A stretch of 64,000 nucleotides of DNA from the NCBI GenBank assembly GCA_029260575.1, contig JAJDDB010000035.1, positions 310,001-374,000 on the forward strand. The letters are read 5' to 3'. The DNA comes from Phycisphaerales bacterium. Lineage in GTDB: Bacteria > Planctomycetota > Phycisphaerae > Phycisphaerales > SM1A02. Each line of letters opens with the position of its first letter. The first letter of the stretch is position 1. Position numbers and translations under genes: made by a program. Below the pieces are notes generated by a model, which was given only the letters and a program-made list of their open reading frames with translations, searched no databases and had not been told where the DNA came from. Shown piece after piece: positions 10,170-17,855 of this stretch.

Positions 10170-10951
10170 GGCTGAGCTCCGGTTGCAGCCTGATCCTCGC
10201 CCTGCAACTGTTCCTTGGCTGCATCAGGAATGCGTATAACCCGGAAACGGTCCGGCAGTGTCTCGTCTTGAAATCCACGATTATCGCGCATGGCAAATTC
10301 GAATTCATCGAACCCACCTTCAGAATCGAATGTGTTGGGGTCCGCACCATCACGAGCATTCGCATCAGCGCTTGTCTCCTGCTGCTGATCACGAGACTCA
10401 AACCAGATCGATATCTCAACTGCTTGCGGCAGCGCATCTGAATCGATGCTGTTGTATGCATCGGTCCAGCGCGAACCGTCGTAGTATCTGAAGCGCAACT
10501 GCGCAATCTGCTCGGTCAATGTCTCGGTTGTTCGTGTCTGGTCGTCAATTTCAGCCCAGCGCGTCAGTTCGATGCGCTGTGCGCTCGCAACGAATTGGAA
10601 GGTGGTGATCTGCATGTCGCTGTAGACTGCCCGATCTAGTGCGCCGCGCTGGGCGAGACTTGCAGCAACCGATCGGCTGGCAATCGTGAGCGATGTATTC
10701 GTCCCTTGAACCCCCGCCTCAAGCGAACGATTGCCCGCAATGCTCACGAGCAACTCCGCTTCCAGTCGGTCGATGAGCGTGCTGGCAGCACGAAACTGAT
10801 CTGCCCGCTCCAGCAATCGCTCTCGCGTGTTCAGCAAATCGAAATAGAACGAGAATATTGTGCTCAATAACGCAAGTGCCAACCCCAGCGCGATCAACAC
10901 TTCCAGAAGCGTAAATGACCGCCTTTGCAGTGGCTTACGGAAGTGTGTCAT
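10166..10951 (-). CDS. gspJ: Type II secretion pseudopilin GspJ-like
   Basis: The protein has 261 residues and an N-methylation signal RRS-FTLLEVLIALGLALALL with Glu at +5. The residue at -1 is Ser instead of the usual Gly. The hydrophobic helix is followed by a long charged helix ('LLERADQFRAASTLIDRLEAEL') and a beta-rich domain ending in an acidic tail. Length and position between gspI and gspK identify it as the GspJ subunit of the pseudopilus tip. Its ATG overlaps the stop of gspI by 4 bases, and its own stop overlaps gspK in the same way. The family call rests on the prepilin motif and gene order more than on specific residues. Confidence 0.83.
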   Translation of the reverse strand: MTHFRKPLQRRSFTLLEVLIALGLALALLSTIFSFYFDLLNTRERLLERADQFRAASTLIDRLEAELLVSIAGNRSLEAGVQGTNTSLTIASRSVAASLAQRGALDRAVYSDMQITTFQFVASAQRIELTRWAEIDDQTRTTETLTEQIAQLRFRYYDGSRWTDAYNSIDSDALPQAVEISIWFESRDQQQETSADANARDGADPNTFDSEGGFDEFEFAMRDNRGFQDETLPDRFRVIRIPDAAKEQLQGEDQAATGAQP

Positions 10952-11484
10952 GGTTGATGCCTCCGACCATTCGGCTCCATCGGCAACCCTTCAAGCATCT
11001 CGTCCAGTTCGTAGGCTTCCGCTTCCGCGTCGCGCATTTTCATCAGTTGCCGAAGCGTGTACCGCACGTTTGTGTCATCCGGCGATGCCGCGCCGCGCAT
11101 ATCCGGTAACAGTTGAAAGACCGTCACTTCCACGAGTGTCAGGCCGGCAAACTCGGTGCGCTGTGTGTTGATATCCACGCCCCACCCGGGCAAACCACGG
11201 GCGATGCGCTCATCAACCAATTCTCGATACTTCTCGTTGGACCCGAGTTGCCGCGGCACGCCTTCGCGCAAATCGCTCAGCGTGAGCGAACCGTTCTCAA
11301 GTTCGGCCATGAGCGATGCTGCTAAATCAACCGCCTGCTGCTCGGCAAGTGAGCGCATCTGCGCATCGATCGCAGTGCGCACCGCGCCAAGCACAAATGA
11401 TGCAGCCCCGGCAAAAATCGCAATCGACAATAACACTTCGAGAAGAATCCCCCCGCGTCGAGCGTTCTGATGAGACTTCCTCAT
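10948..11484 (-). CDS. gspI: Type II secretion pseudopilin GspI-like
   Basis: The protein has 178 residues. The N-terminal signal RRG-GILLEVLLSIAIFAGAA has the Glu at +5 if cleaved after Gly11. The helix continues into 'AIDAQMRSLAEQQAVDLAASLMAELENG', the usual amphipathic stretch of a minor pseudopilin. A small globular domain contains 'LTLVEVTVFQLLPD', matching the 'v.V.W' strand typical of GspI. It sits between gspH and gspJ with 4-base overlaps on both sides. It probably initiates the pseudopilus tip with GspJ and GspK. The order H-I-J-K supports the subunit name. The sequence alone would only say prepilin-like. Confidence 0.83.
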   Translation of the reverse strand: MRKSHQNARRGGILLEVLLSIAIFAGAASFVLGAVRTAIDAQMRSLAEQQAVDLAASLMAELENGSLTLSDLREGVPRQLGSNEKYRELVDERIARGLPGWGVDINTQRTEFAGLTLVEVTVFQLLPDMRGAASPDDTNVRYTLRQLMKMRDAEAEAYELDEMLEGLPMEPNGRRHQP

Positions 11485-12353
11485 GATGATGCCTCTGCAT
11501 CATCATCCGCATCCTCAGACATCTCCTCGGAATTGTCATCCACATTGTTCATCTCGGTGGGCGGCGAATTTTCAGCGGGTTCGAATTCGCTGACGTCATC
11601 ATCAAACTCACTTTCTTGTTCCTCTGCGTCTTCTTCAATAGCCTCATCACCGGGTTCAACGCGCTGGATGACAGGCAAGCCCGTCCAATGGTTGATGCGC
11701 ATTTCGGCAGCCCGCTTCTGCGAATCTATCAACCACCGAATTTCTGAAATGAGTGCTGAACCATCGGGCAGAAACACCGCAAGACGAACGGAATCAGTTG
11801 AATCGTGCAGCGCGTCGTCCGGCTCAAACTCATCGCCCAATATTCCCAGGCCGTCTGCCGATGCATCACTCAACCAGGTCGGTTTGATACGTGTAATTTC
11901 AATATCGCGGGGCAGTGGTTGCTTTGCCCACGGCTCGTAAATGGTCGTTTCATCCTTGTCCTCGTCGGATTCGCTGACCGGCTCGGAAAATTCCGGCCGA
12001 TCGATGCGCGGCTGCGGCGTGTCGGCGTCGAGCATCTCTTCGGGCATATCCAGCCGAAGCAGTCGTGCGCCGAGATGTGATCGGACAACACTTCCAGTAG
12101 ATGGCGAACGTTCATCGACCATCCAGAACACTTCGACGGTTTCACCGGTCGCTTGCGCGTGCGCGCGGGCTAACAGCAATTGCTGGAAAAGTACATCAAC
12201 AGTGGAGACAAATCTTCGTTCGTCAACTCTGCCCAGAAGATTCGGCGCGACGATTGCTGCCATTGCTGCAACGACCGCAATGGCGATCAGCAATTCTAAT
12301 AATGTCAGCGCGCGTCGGCGCAGCATGCGTGCAGCTCCGGACGTTGGGATCAC
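11481..12353 (-). CDS. gspH: Type II secretion pseudopilin GspH-like, with a long acidic C-terminus
   Basis: The protein has 290 residues, long for GspH (usually about 150-200). It carries a prepilin signal RRRA-LTLLELLIAIAVVAAM with Glu at +5 and Ala rather than Gly at -1. The globular part begins 'FVSTVDVLFQQLLLARAHAQATGETVE', the common GspH/FimT pattern. The last 60 residues are very acidic (many Glu/Asp, for example 'EDAEEQESEFDDDVSEFEP') and probably disordered. The start is a GTG that overlaps the gspG stop (GTGA). An ATG nine codons later (12326) is an alternative. GspH is expected to join the tip of the pseudopilus to the GspG shaft. Confidence 0.82.
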   Translation of the reverse strand: MIPTSGAARMLRRRALTLLELLIAIAVVAAMAAIVAPNLLGRVDERRFVSTVDVLFQQLLLARAHAQATGETVEVFWMVDERSPSTGSVVRSHLGARLLRLDMPEEMLDADTPQPRIDRPEFSEPVSESDEDKDETTIYEPWAKQPLPRDIEITRIKPTWLSDASADGLGILGDEFEPDDALHDSTDSVRLAVFLPDGSALISEIRWLIDSQKRAAEMRINHWTGLPVIQRVEPGDEAIEEDAEEQESEFDDDVSEFEPAENSPPTEMNNVDDNSEEMSEDADDDAEASS

Positions 12354-12913
12354 CCGCCGCCGGCTGTGTCCCCATCGGGCATCGCGAAGTCATCAAACTC
12401 TTCGCTCATCTCACCTTCATCATCACGCCAGCGATCAAGGTTGGAGATATCGTCTGCAGTGCCTTCTTCCTTGTCAGGGCCAATCGAGACAAGTTCGTAC
12501 ATGGACGGCATCTGCTCGGATTGCTGGTTGTATACCCAGTCACTGCCCCAGTTGTCCTGCGGCTTGGGCGTTTCCAGGTACGGACCCTTCCAATCTGTCT
12601 GGGCATCCTCATCATCGATGGCATCTTTGCTCCACAGTGCTTTAACGCCTTCGTCATCTGATGGATAGCGTCCCATGTCCAGCCGGAACATCTTCATCGC
12701 ACCGTGAATGACGTCAAAATCTGCCTTCTGAATGTTGATATCCGCTTCGGCTTTCTTCGGCAGCAGGTTGACGACCACCAAGCCGCCAAGCGCAAGCAAA
12801 ATAGCAATCACGATCAGCACTTCGATCAGCGTCAAGCCGCGGCGCTGTGTGCGAGGTTGTCGGGTGCGTCGGGCCTTGTGCGCCGGCCCTTGTGTCAGAG
12901 CAGTCATTGTCAC
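12350..12913 (-). CDS. gspG: Type II secretion major pseudopilin GspG
   Basis: The protein has 187 residues. A 26-residue basic leader ends in RRG, followed by LTLIEVLIVIAILLALGGLV with Glu at +5. The mature protein contains 'DVIHGAMKMFRLDMGRYPS', then 'GVKALWS', 'WKGPYLE.PKPQDNWGSDWVY' and 'ELVSIGPDKEEGTADDI'. These are the conserved GspG segments, including the calcium-binding acidic loop near the end. GspG is the repeated shaft subunit of the pseudopilus. The C-terminus has an extra acidic stretch compared with short GspG proteins. The gap to gspF is 104 bases, the largest behind the operon promoter, so an internal ribosome site or extra promoter may sit there. Confidence 0.95.
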   Translation of the reverse strand: MTMTALTQGPAHKARRTRQPRTQRRGLTLIEVLIVIAILLALGGLVVVNLLPKKAEADINIQKADFDVIHGAMKMFRLDMGRYPSDDEGVKALWSKDAIDDEDAQTDWKGPYLETPKPQDNWGSDWVYNQQSEQMPSMYELVSIGPDKEEGTADDISNLDRWRDDEGEMSEEFDDFAMPDGDTAGGG

Positions 12914-13017
12914 GGTCTCCCTACACGTGCGAGTGTTTCAAACATCAAGTCGTTGATTCATCCTACATCGGCTCAGCGGGCAGGTTCAACGCAATCACGC
13001 AATTCAGCGGCCGATTC

Positions 13018-14202
13018 TCACATTGCAGAACTCATGCGCATCATCGGCACGATCAAGGCCACGAAAATGAACAGCACCACCCCAGCCAGGCCTAGCAACA
13101 TGATCGGCTCCAACAGCCGAAGCGTGATCGCCAGCATGCGGTCAATTCGTTTTTCGAGCGTGTCGGCAATCGTCACCAGCACCTCGGGCAGGTTGTTGGC
13201 CGACTCACCAACAGAAATCATCTCGATCACATCCTCAGCGAACAGTCCGCTTTCATCCAGCGGCCGGGTCAACGTTTCGCCGGAGCGAACCGATTCGGTC
13301 GCCCGCTCGATGGCCTCTTCCAGCAGAATATTGCCCGCAGCATCTCGGCTGATCTGCATCGCGCTGAGTAGCGGAATGCCGTTGGTCAAAAGCGTGCCGA
13401 GGATCCTGCAGAACCGTGCGACCGCAAGCGACTGGATCAGGAATCCCCACTTCGGAATGCGCATCTGCAGTGCTGTGAACTGCCTGTGGATATCGCGCCG
13501 CTGACTGAGCCACCAGATGACGCTGCTCAGAACAACCCCAGCAATGATCAGCACCAGCCAGTGGTTGCGCAGCAGGTGCGAGGTTCCGATCAAAACTTCC
13601 GTCGGCCAGGGAATGTCAATGCGTGTATAGAAGGTTTCAAACTTCGGCACGAAGACGATCATTGCGTATATCACGATGCTCAGACCGATCGTAAGCAGCG
13701 CAATCGGATAGATCAGGTTTCCGATGACTTTGCCGCGTGAATCAGCCTGCTGCTCAAGGAATGTGCCCATGCGTTCGAGCACCTGTTCGAGGAAGCCGCC
13801 CTGCTCACCCGCGCGCACCATTGCGACATGTATATCAGGAAAGACCACGGGGTGCGCGCCCATTGCATCAGCGAGGCGCGTGCCATCGGCCACAGCATCC
13901 GCAACATCGTTCATGACCGATGCCAGTCGCGGACTAGTCTTGCTGCGCCCCATGAGTCGAAGGCCGCGCAGCAGCGGGACTCCGGCGCGCATGAGATCTG
14001 CAAGCTGACAGTAGGCGGTTGCCAATCTGCGTATGGACACGCCACGCCGAAGTGCAATCGATTCACGCTGGGCGCTGATGCGCACCGGGACCAGTCTGCG
14101 GGACTGCAATTCAGCTACGACCGCTTTTTCGTCGGTCCCAGCCAGTTTCCCTGCGACCCGCTGGCCGTCGGAGTCGCGGGCGATGTACGCAAACGTTCCC
14201 AT
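13018..14202 (-). CDS. gspF: Type II secretion inner-membrane platform protein GspF
   Basis: The protein has 394 residues from the ATG at 14202. The N-terminus 'FAYIARDSDGQRVAGKL' and 'A..L..R.L.PV.I' is the GspF/PilC signature. Two T2SSF domains follow: the first contains 'LADLMRAGVPLLRGLRLM' and the second 'RFCRILGTLLTNGIPLLSAM'. Three membrane helices are visible at about residues 165-192, 217-237 and 362-385. GspF is the polytopic platform protein that works with GspE and GspL. A TTG two codons upstream (14208) also opens the frame. I prefer 14202 because a TAGAAT box ends 9 bases before it and no Shine-Dalgarno site is present, which suggests a leaderless mRNA. It is the first gene of the operon. 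Confidence 0.93.
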   Translation of the reverse strand: MGTFAYIARDSDGQRVAGKLAGTDEKAVVAELQSRRLVPVRISAQRESIALRRGVSIRRLATAYCQLADLMRAGVPLLRGLRLMGRSKTSPRLASVMNDVADAVADGTRLADAMGAHPVVFPDIHVAMVRAGEQGGFLEQVLERMGTFLEQQADSRGKVIGNLIYPIALLTIGLSIVIYAMIVFVPKFETFYTRIDIPWPTEVLIGTSHLLRNHWLVLIIAGVVLSSVIWWLSQRRDIHRQFTALQMRIPKWGFLIQSLAVARFCRILGTLLTNGIPLLSAMQISRDAAGNILLEEAIERATESVRSGETLTRPLDESGLFAEDVIEMISVGESANNLPEVLVTIADTLEKRIDRMLAITLRLLEPIMLLGLAGVVLFIFVALIVPMMRMSSAM

Positions 14203-14211
14203 AGGCAATTG

Positions 14212-14217
14212 ATTCTA
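14212..14217 (-). promoter_or_regulatory. Candidate -10 box (TAGAAT) of the type II secretion operon
   Basis: TAGAAT is read on the minus strand, with its 3' end 9 bases from the gspF ATG. No clear -35 hexamer is visible 15-19 bases upstream. The spacing would place transcription start at or next to the ATG. Confidence 0.4.
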
Positions 14218-14391
14218 CCGATCGGCTCATGCGGCGCCGCAGCACCAATGTGGCGCCTGCTGTTGGAAGCTGCATGCAGGCAATTGCCGTTCGTTGTTGA
14301 CGACGAACGTGCCCTGGCAGTACGCTGCTGCTGATTCGTGGTTCAGGATGGACCCGGACGTGCTCCCGGATGTTTTTTCGGAGTGTTGACC

Positions 14392-14598
14392 ATGCCCAGC
14401 ACGGACGCTGCGACTGTCAACGAGCTGGTGCATCTGCTCGATCGAACGGAACGCCTGCTCATCACCTTTTATTACGTCGACCGACTGTCGCTTGCGGAGA
14501 TCGCGTTGGTGCTAGATATCGCCCCGCCGCGCGTCGTCGAAATGCTTCAGATGGTTCGCCACCGAATACGCGCCGCGGTCACCAGCGAATCATCATGA
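14392..14598 (+). CDS. Stand-alone sigma-70 region 4-like DNA-binding protein
   Basis: This is a small protein of 68 residues. The sequence 'LDRTERLLITFYYVDRLSLAEIALVLDIAPPRVVEMLQMVRHRIRA' (described in parts: residues about 14-60) follows the region 4 helix-turn-helix of FliA/WhiG-type sigma factors, including the 'L...E..vi.l.Y.d.Ls..EIa..Ld...rV' pattern. Regions 2 and 3 are absent, so it cannot act as a complete sigma factor. It may bind the -35 element or the RNA polymerase beta flap as a regulator. I chose the ATG at 14392, with GGAG 9 bases upstream. An in-frame ATG/GTG further up (14338) adds residues without pattern. Its last codons overlap the convergent YiiX-like gene by 6 bases. 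It is divergent from gspF, so it could regulate the secretion operon, but this is inference. Confidence 0.7.
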   Translation: MPSTDAATVNELVHLLDRTERLLITFYYVDRLSLAEIALVLDIAPPRVVEMLQMVRHRIRAAVTSESS

Positions 14599-16026
14599 CG
14601 AAGCCTGACGATTGCGAAGTTCAGTCAGCTTCGGCGTGACGTCTGCGCCGGTGTAGATTGTCTCATCGCCCCACTCCACGCCGAACAACAGAACCGGATC
14701 GAAGCCGCGCTTCTCGATGCCGAGCGTCACAATGTCTTCTGCGGTGAGAACTGTCTTGCCCGCACGCTCACTGAGCGCAAATTCGATTCCCGCCAGGCCG
14801 TGGTATGCGCGATAGACAACTTCGGTGCATACAAGCCGGTCCGATCGGAAGAAATCAAACTCAAAGTCGTACAACTTGCCTTCGTGCTGCACTGCTCGGC
14901 TGATCGCCTTTGCGATCGTTGGTGTATCAACCGTCGGCCGAAGCACAAGCAGCGCATCGACAGCCAGCGTATCGATCAACGGTCGAAACAGCACACCATC
15001 CTTGCGGGCTTCCAGAACTCGAATGGGATCAACCCAGCGTGCAGCCCGCAGCGCATCAACTTCAATGCAAAGCAATTCACGCTGCGCTTCCGGGCCGATG
15101 TGCAGCGATGAATGCGGCCAGAATCCGGGGAGAAACAGGTTACTGAACGCAGTATCGTGTCGGCTCAGCAGGACATCGCCCGGTTCGAGGATGGATTCAA
15201 TTTCCGCGCGAATGGAATCGTTGAGCCGATGTGGCGCAATCGGGCTGTGTATGTCCGCAACAACGCGTCCGCCGAGTTCCATAATCGCAAATAAACTTTG
15301 CTGCATTGCAGACGCCCGTCGACGACGCCAGGAATGCCAACGATACGACAGTCTTGCCCGCGCGTAATCACGAAACCGACGATATACAAACGGCTCAGCA
15401 TCACGCAGATACTCAAGCACCGGCTCGAGCAACGGATCATCAGCCAGCGCATCGATCTCCGCGCGGCGCTGCTCCGCAAGATGGCGGACGCGGCGGATGC
15501 GCAGTGCATTGCGCGGACTGGTCAGAGCCCTGTAGATAGTCGTGTACTGCTTGCGCGGTATGCCGAAGGTCGGCTCGGCTTCGTTGAGCTTGCGCTGTAT
15601 GAGTTTGTGATTTGCTAACTCAGCAACAAGCGTATGCGCTGCCCGCACAAGCAGGCACACTGCTGTGTAGCCAATGACGAACGCGCGAAGCTGCGTATGT
15701 TCGTCAATAATGCTTCCGTCATGCGGGTTTGCAATGGGTTCCAGCTCGTTGATCGTTTGCAGCAGCGCTGCCCGAGCACCCAGATACTGTGCAAACCGAT
15801 GCCGAACGAATTCATCCTCATCAGGCGTGAAATAGCCACGGCTGACTGCGCGTTCGCACGCTATGCGTTCAGCGGACAGGTCGGCCAGCCCGCCGACCGC
15901 TGGGGCAAGCGACTGTATCGAACGAGACGCAGCTGCAATCGTTTGCTCGTGCTCCACAGCGGCCAAGATACCACCACTGTGTGTTGTCAGGCCAGTGGTT
16001 CGGAGACTGCGGGTATGCTGCCACAT
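14593..16026 (-). CDS. YiiX-like permuted NlpC/P60 (papain-fold) protein with a helical N-terminal domain
   Basis: The protein has 477 residues from an ATG at 16026. The C-terminal half carries the two landmarks of the YaeF/YiiX permuted papain-like family. The first is 'LEPGDVLLSRHD' followed by 'FWPHSSLHIG', with the catalytic-type His. The second is 'SDRLVCTEVVYRAY', with Cys-Thr-Glu. These enzymes are lipid-acting or amidase-type cysteine hydrolases. The substrate here is unknown. The N-terminal 230 residues are mostly helical and Arg-rich and match nothing I recognise. No signal peptide is visible. The open frame extends to 16110 but would then overlap the divergent gene at 16076, so the later ATG is preferred. 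The fold assignment is fairly sure, activity is inferred. Confidence 0.7.
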   Translation of the reverse strand: MWQHTRSLRTTGLTTHSGGILAAVEHEQTIAAASRSIQSLAPAVGGLADLSAERIACERAVSRGYFTPDEDEFVRHRFAQYLGARAALLQTINELEPIANPHDGSIIDEHTQLRAFVIGYTAVCLLVRAAHTLVAELANHKLIQRKLNEAEPTFGIPRKQYTTIYRALTSPRNALRIRRVRHLAEQRRAEIDALADDPLLEPVLEYLRDAEPFVYRRFRDYARARLSYRWHSWRRRRASAMQQSLFAIMELGGRVVADIHSPIAPHRLNDSIRAEIESILEPGDVLLSRHDTAFSNLFLPGFWPHSSLHIGPEAQRELLCIEVDALRAARWVDPIRVLEARKDGVLFRPLIDTLAVDALLVLRPTVDTPTIAKAISRAVQHEGKLYDFEFDFFRSDRLVCTEVVYRAYHGLAGIEFALSERAGKTVLTAEDIVTLGIEKRGFDPVLLFGVEWGDETIYTGADVTPKLTELRNRQASS

Positions 16027-16075
16027 GATTTGATCGAAGAATCGGTCGCTGTGTTTCAAGACAAGGAATCTCAAG

Positions 16076-16888
16076 ATGCATCCGTTTGTGCTCGTTCTCG
16101 TGGTCACCATTGGTGGTCTGCTTGGTGGTGCGCTTGTGCTGCACAGCCTGGCGCTGCTCGGGGCGATGGGTCGGCACGTTGGCGCTGCGTGCTGCCGGGC
16201 GCCACTGATTGACGTGGTGGTGTTTTATTTCACTGCGTTGCCATGGATTGTCGGCCCCGTCCTTGCCGGGTGGTGGGGGCTACCAGTCGCAGTCGGCGGG
16301 CAGATTGCTGCCCTACTGCTGTGGGTTGTCGGCCACGAACTCACACACCCGGGCGCGCGGCGCGGCCCGCGCATTCATGGCACGCTTGATCGACTGGTGG
16401 GACGATTGCGCAATCACTTTGCGGTGTGGTGGACCGCCTGGGCTGTACCCGTGTTCTGGATCATTCGCCTTGCAGAAATTTTTGTGTACCCACCGTTGAC
16501 GTGGAGCGCGCGCCTGCCGAAGTATCGACATGCTGACTGGATCAACGTCTCGCGCCATAAATTCAGCGGGCTCGTGGGTTACGACCTGATCTGGTGTCTG
16601 TACTGCGACTGGATGACCGGGGTGTGGTCGCTCGGCGGTGAAATGCTCCGCAATGTCGAGTCGTTCTGGTGTCCCATCCGATTCTACAGCGACAAGAAAT
16701 GTGATAATTGCAAAGTAGACTTTCCCGATCTCGATAGCGGGTGGGTTGCAGCAAGCGGGTCAATGCGCGATGTGGCAGACGTGCTTGAAGAACAATACGC
16801 GCAGCCGCGCGATGCGAATTCCTGGTTTGGCCACCCCGCTCGATTGACCGTGGAAGGCAAGGCTGTCGAAACGAATGAGCAGGTATAA
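16076..16888 (+). CDS. Unknown integral membrane protein with a cysteine cluster
   Basis: The protein has 270 residues and I do not recognise the family. Hydrophobic segments at about residues 3-30, 45-65, 68-92 and 118-140 suggest three or four membrane helices. A 'VVGHELTHPGARRGPR' segment follows the third helix. It resembles a short HExxH-like start but has HELTH, that is His-Glu-Leu-Thr-His, so only two of the usual positions are clearly spaced. The hydrophilic C-terminal third contains 'FWCPIRFYSDKKCDNCK', a Cys-x9-Cys-x2-Cys cluster that could bind metal. AAGGA lies 8 bases upstream of the ATG. The gene is divergent from the YiiX-like gene. Its function cannot be inferred from the context. 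Confidence 0.75.
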   Translation: MHPFVLVLVVTIGGLLGGALVLHSLALLGAMGRHVGAACCRAPLIDVVVFYFTALPWIVGPVLAGWWGLPVAVGGQIAALLLWVVGHELTHPGARRGPRIHGTLDRLVGRLRNHFAVWWTAWAVPVFWIIRLAEIFVYPPLTWSARLPKYRHADWINVSRHKFSGLVGYDLIWCLYCDWMTGVWSLGGEMLRNVESFWCPIRFYSDKKCDNCKVDFPDLDSGWVAASGSMRDVADVLEEQYAQPRDANSWFGHPARLTVEGKAVETNEQV

Positions 16889-16911
16889 CGAGTCAAAGCG
16901 ACAATCAAACG

Positions 16912-17601
16912 TTACGCCGGGCTTCGGCGGCGGCAGCGCGTTGACACAGCGCCGATCGCAAGTAGTGCGATAGTTGCAGGTCCGGGCACAGACGTGAATT
17001 CGTATTCAATCGTCACACGGCCGGAATAGTTTCCCGCAACGGGATCGATCGGACCGAAGCCGCCGCCTGTGGACACGAATGTCTCTACCTGGGAAGTGAT
17101 GTCTATTGTCACTTGACCAAGCCCGATGTATGGCGCGAAGTCGCCCGGATTGAACCTCTCGATCGACATACTGTCGTTACCAACACCGCCGACAACCGAG
17201 AACGAGTCTGTCCCGATGAAGTCAGCCGCGCCATCGTTGTCTGCATCAACATTACCGTTGTCCAATTGCAACGGCTTGGCAACTACAGAGAACGCACTTG
17301 GGCCCGCGGCTGTGACTTCAGCGCCGATACCCAATTGAATTGTTGACGCAATGCCCGCTTCATTGTCCCAAGCAATGGTGCCGCCGCTTGTGCTTGCATC
17401 AAGTGTAATCGTAATCTTCGTAAGCGCGCCCTTGGCCGGATCAAATTGGGACAGGTCAACCTGTGTGCCGTTCGTCACCGCCAGCGGACCGAAGTCCGAA
17501 AAGTGTGATTGCGTAGCCGCAGGCGCTGCAGCAGTTGTCATCGCGGCAACAAATACCGCTACGGTGAACGTTGCCACACGCATTCTGTTTCGCATCTGCA
17601 T
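16912..17601 (-). CDS. PEP-CTERM surface protein with a choice-of-anchor E-like domain
   Basis: The protein has 229 residues with a signal peptide (about residues 1-30, ending near AAPAATQ). The body is beta-rich and holds 'LSQFDPAKGALTKITITLD', the typical opening of choice-of-anchor E domains. It ends with a sorting tail: 'VPGPATIALLAIGAV' then an Arg-rich end, which is a PEP-CTERM signal (V-P-G-P variant of V-P-E-P). Such tails are processed by an exosortase, which is not in this window. A strong GGAGG lies 8 bases upstream of the ATG. The protein is probably exported and anchored or released at the surface. An acidic 'VDADNDGAADF' segment around residue 115 may bind calcium. Confidence 0.82.
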   Translation of the reverse strand: MQMRNRMRVATFTVAVFVAAMTTAAAPAATQSHFSDFGPLAVTNGTQVDLSQFDPAKGALTKITITLDASTSGGTIAWDNEAGIASTIQLGIGAEVTAAGPSAFSVVAKPLQLDNGNVDADNDGAADFIGTDSFSVVGGVGNDSMSIERFNPGDFAPYIGLGQVTIDITSQVETFVSTGGGFGPIDPVAGNYSGRVTIEYEFTSVPGPATIALLAIGAVSTRCRRRSPA

Positions 17602-17655
17602 CGCACAATCCTCCGCACAGCAACGGAGTGCGCATGGGCTATAGCCTCAACGATG

Positions 17656-17673
17656 CCCGACTTCATTGTCGGG
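17656..17673. repeat. Short perfect inverted repeat between acs and the PEP-CTERM gene
   Basis: CCCGAC and GTCGGG are separated by 6 bases. There is no T-run on the minus strand, so it is a poor terminator for the acetyl-CoA synthetase gene. It may simply fold in the 5' leader of the PEP-CTERM gene. Confidence 0.3.
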
Positions 17674-17855
17674 GTTTCGCATTCTTGCCAGATGCCCGCA
17701 CGCCGCTGGCTGCTGTACATATAAGCGTATCGCGCAGTACTGCCTAAACAAGACTTTTCTGCACCGGACTACGAACAGATAGCAAACACAAAATCGACGC
17801 GCGTTGATTGGGTGAGAACTTTATCCTTTTCAGGGCCAGCGTCTTATGAAATGCA

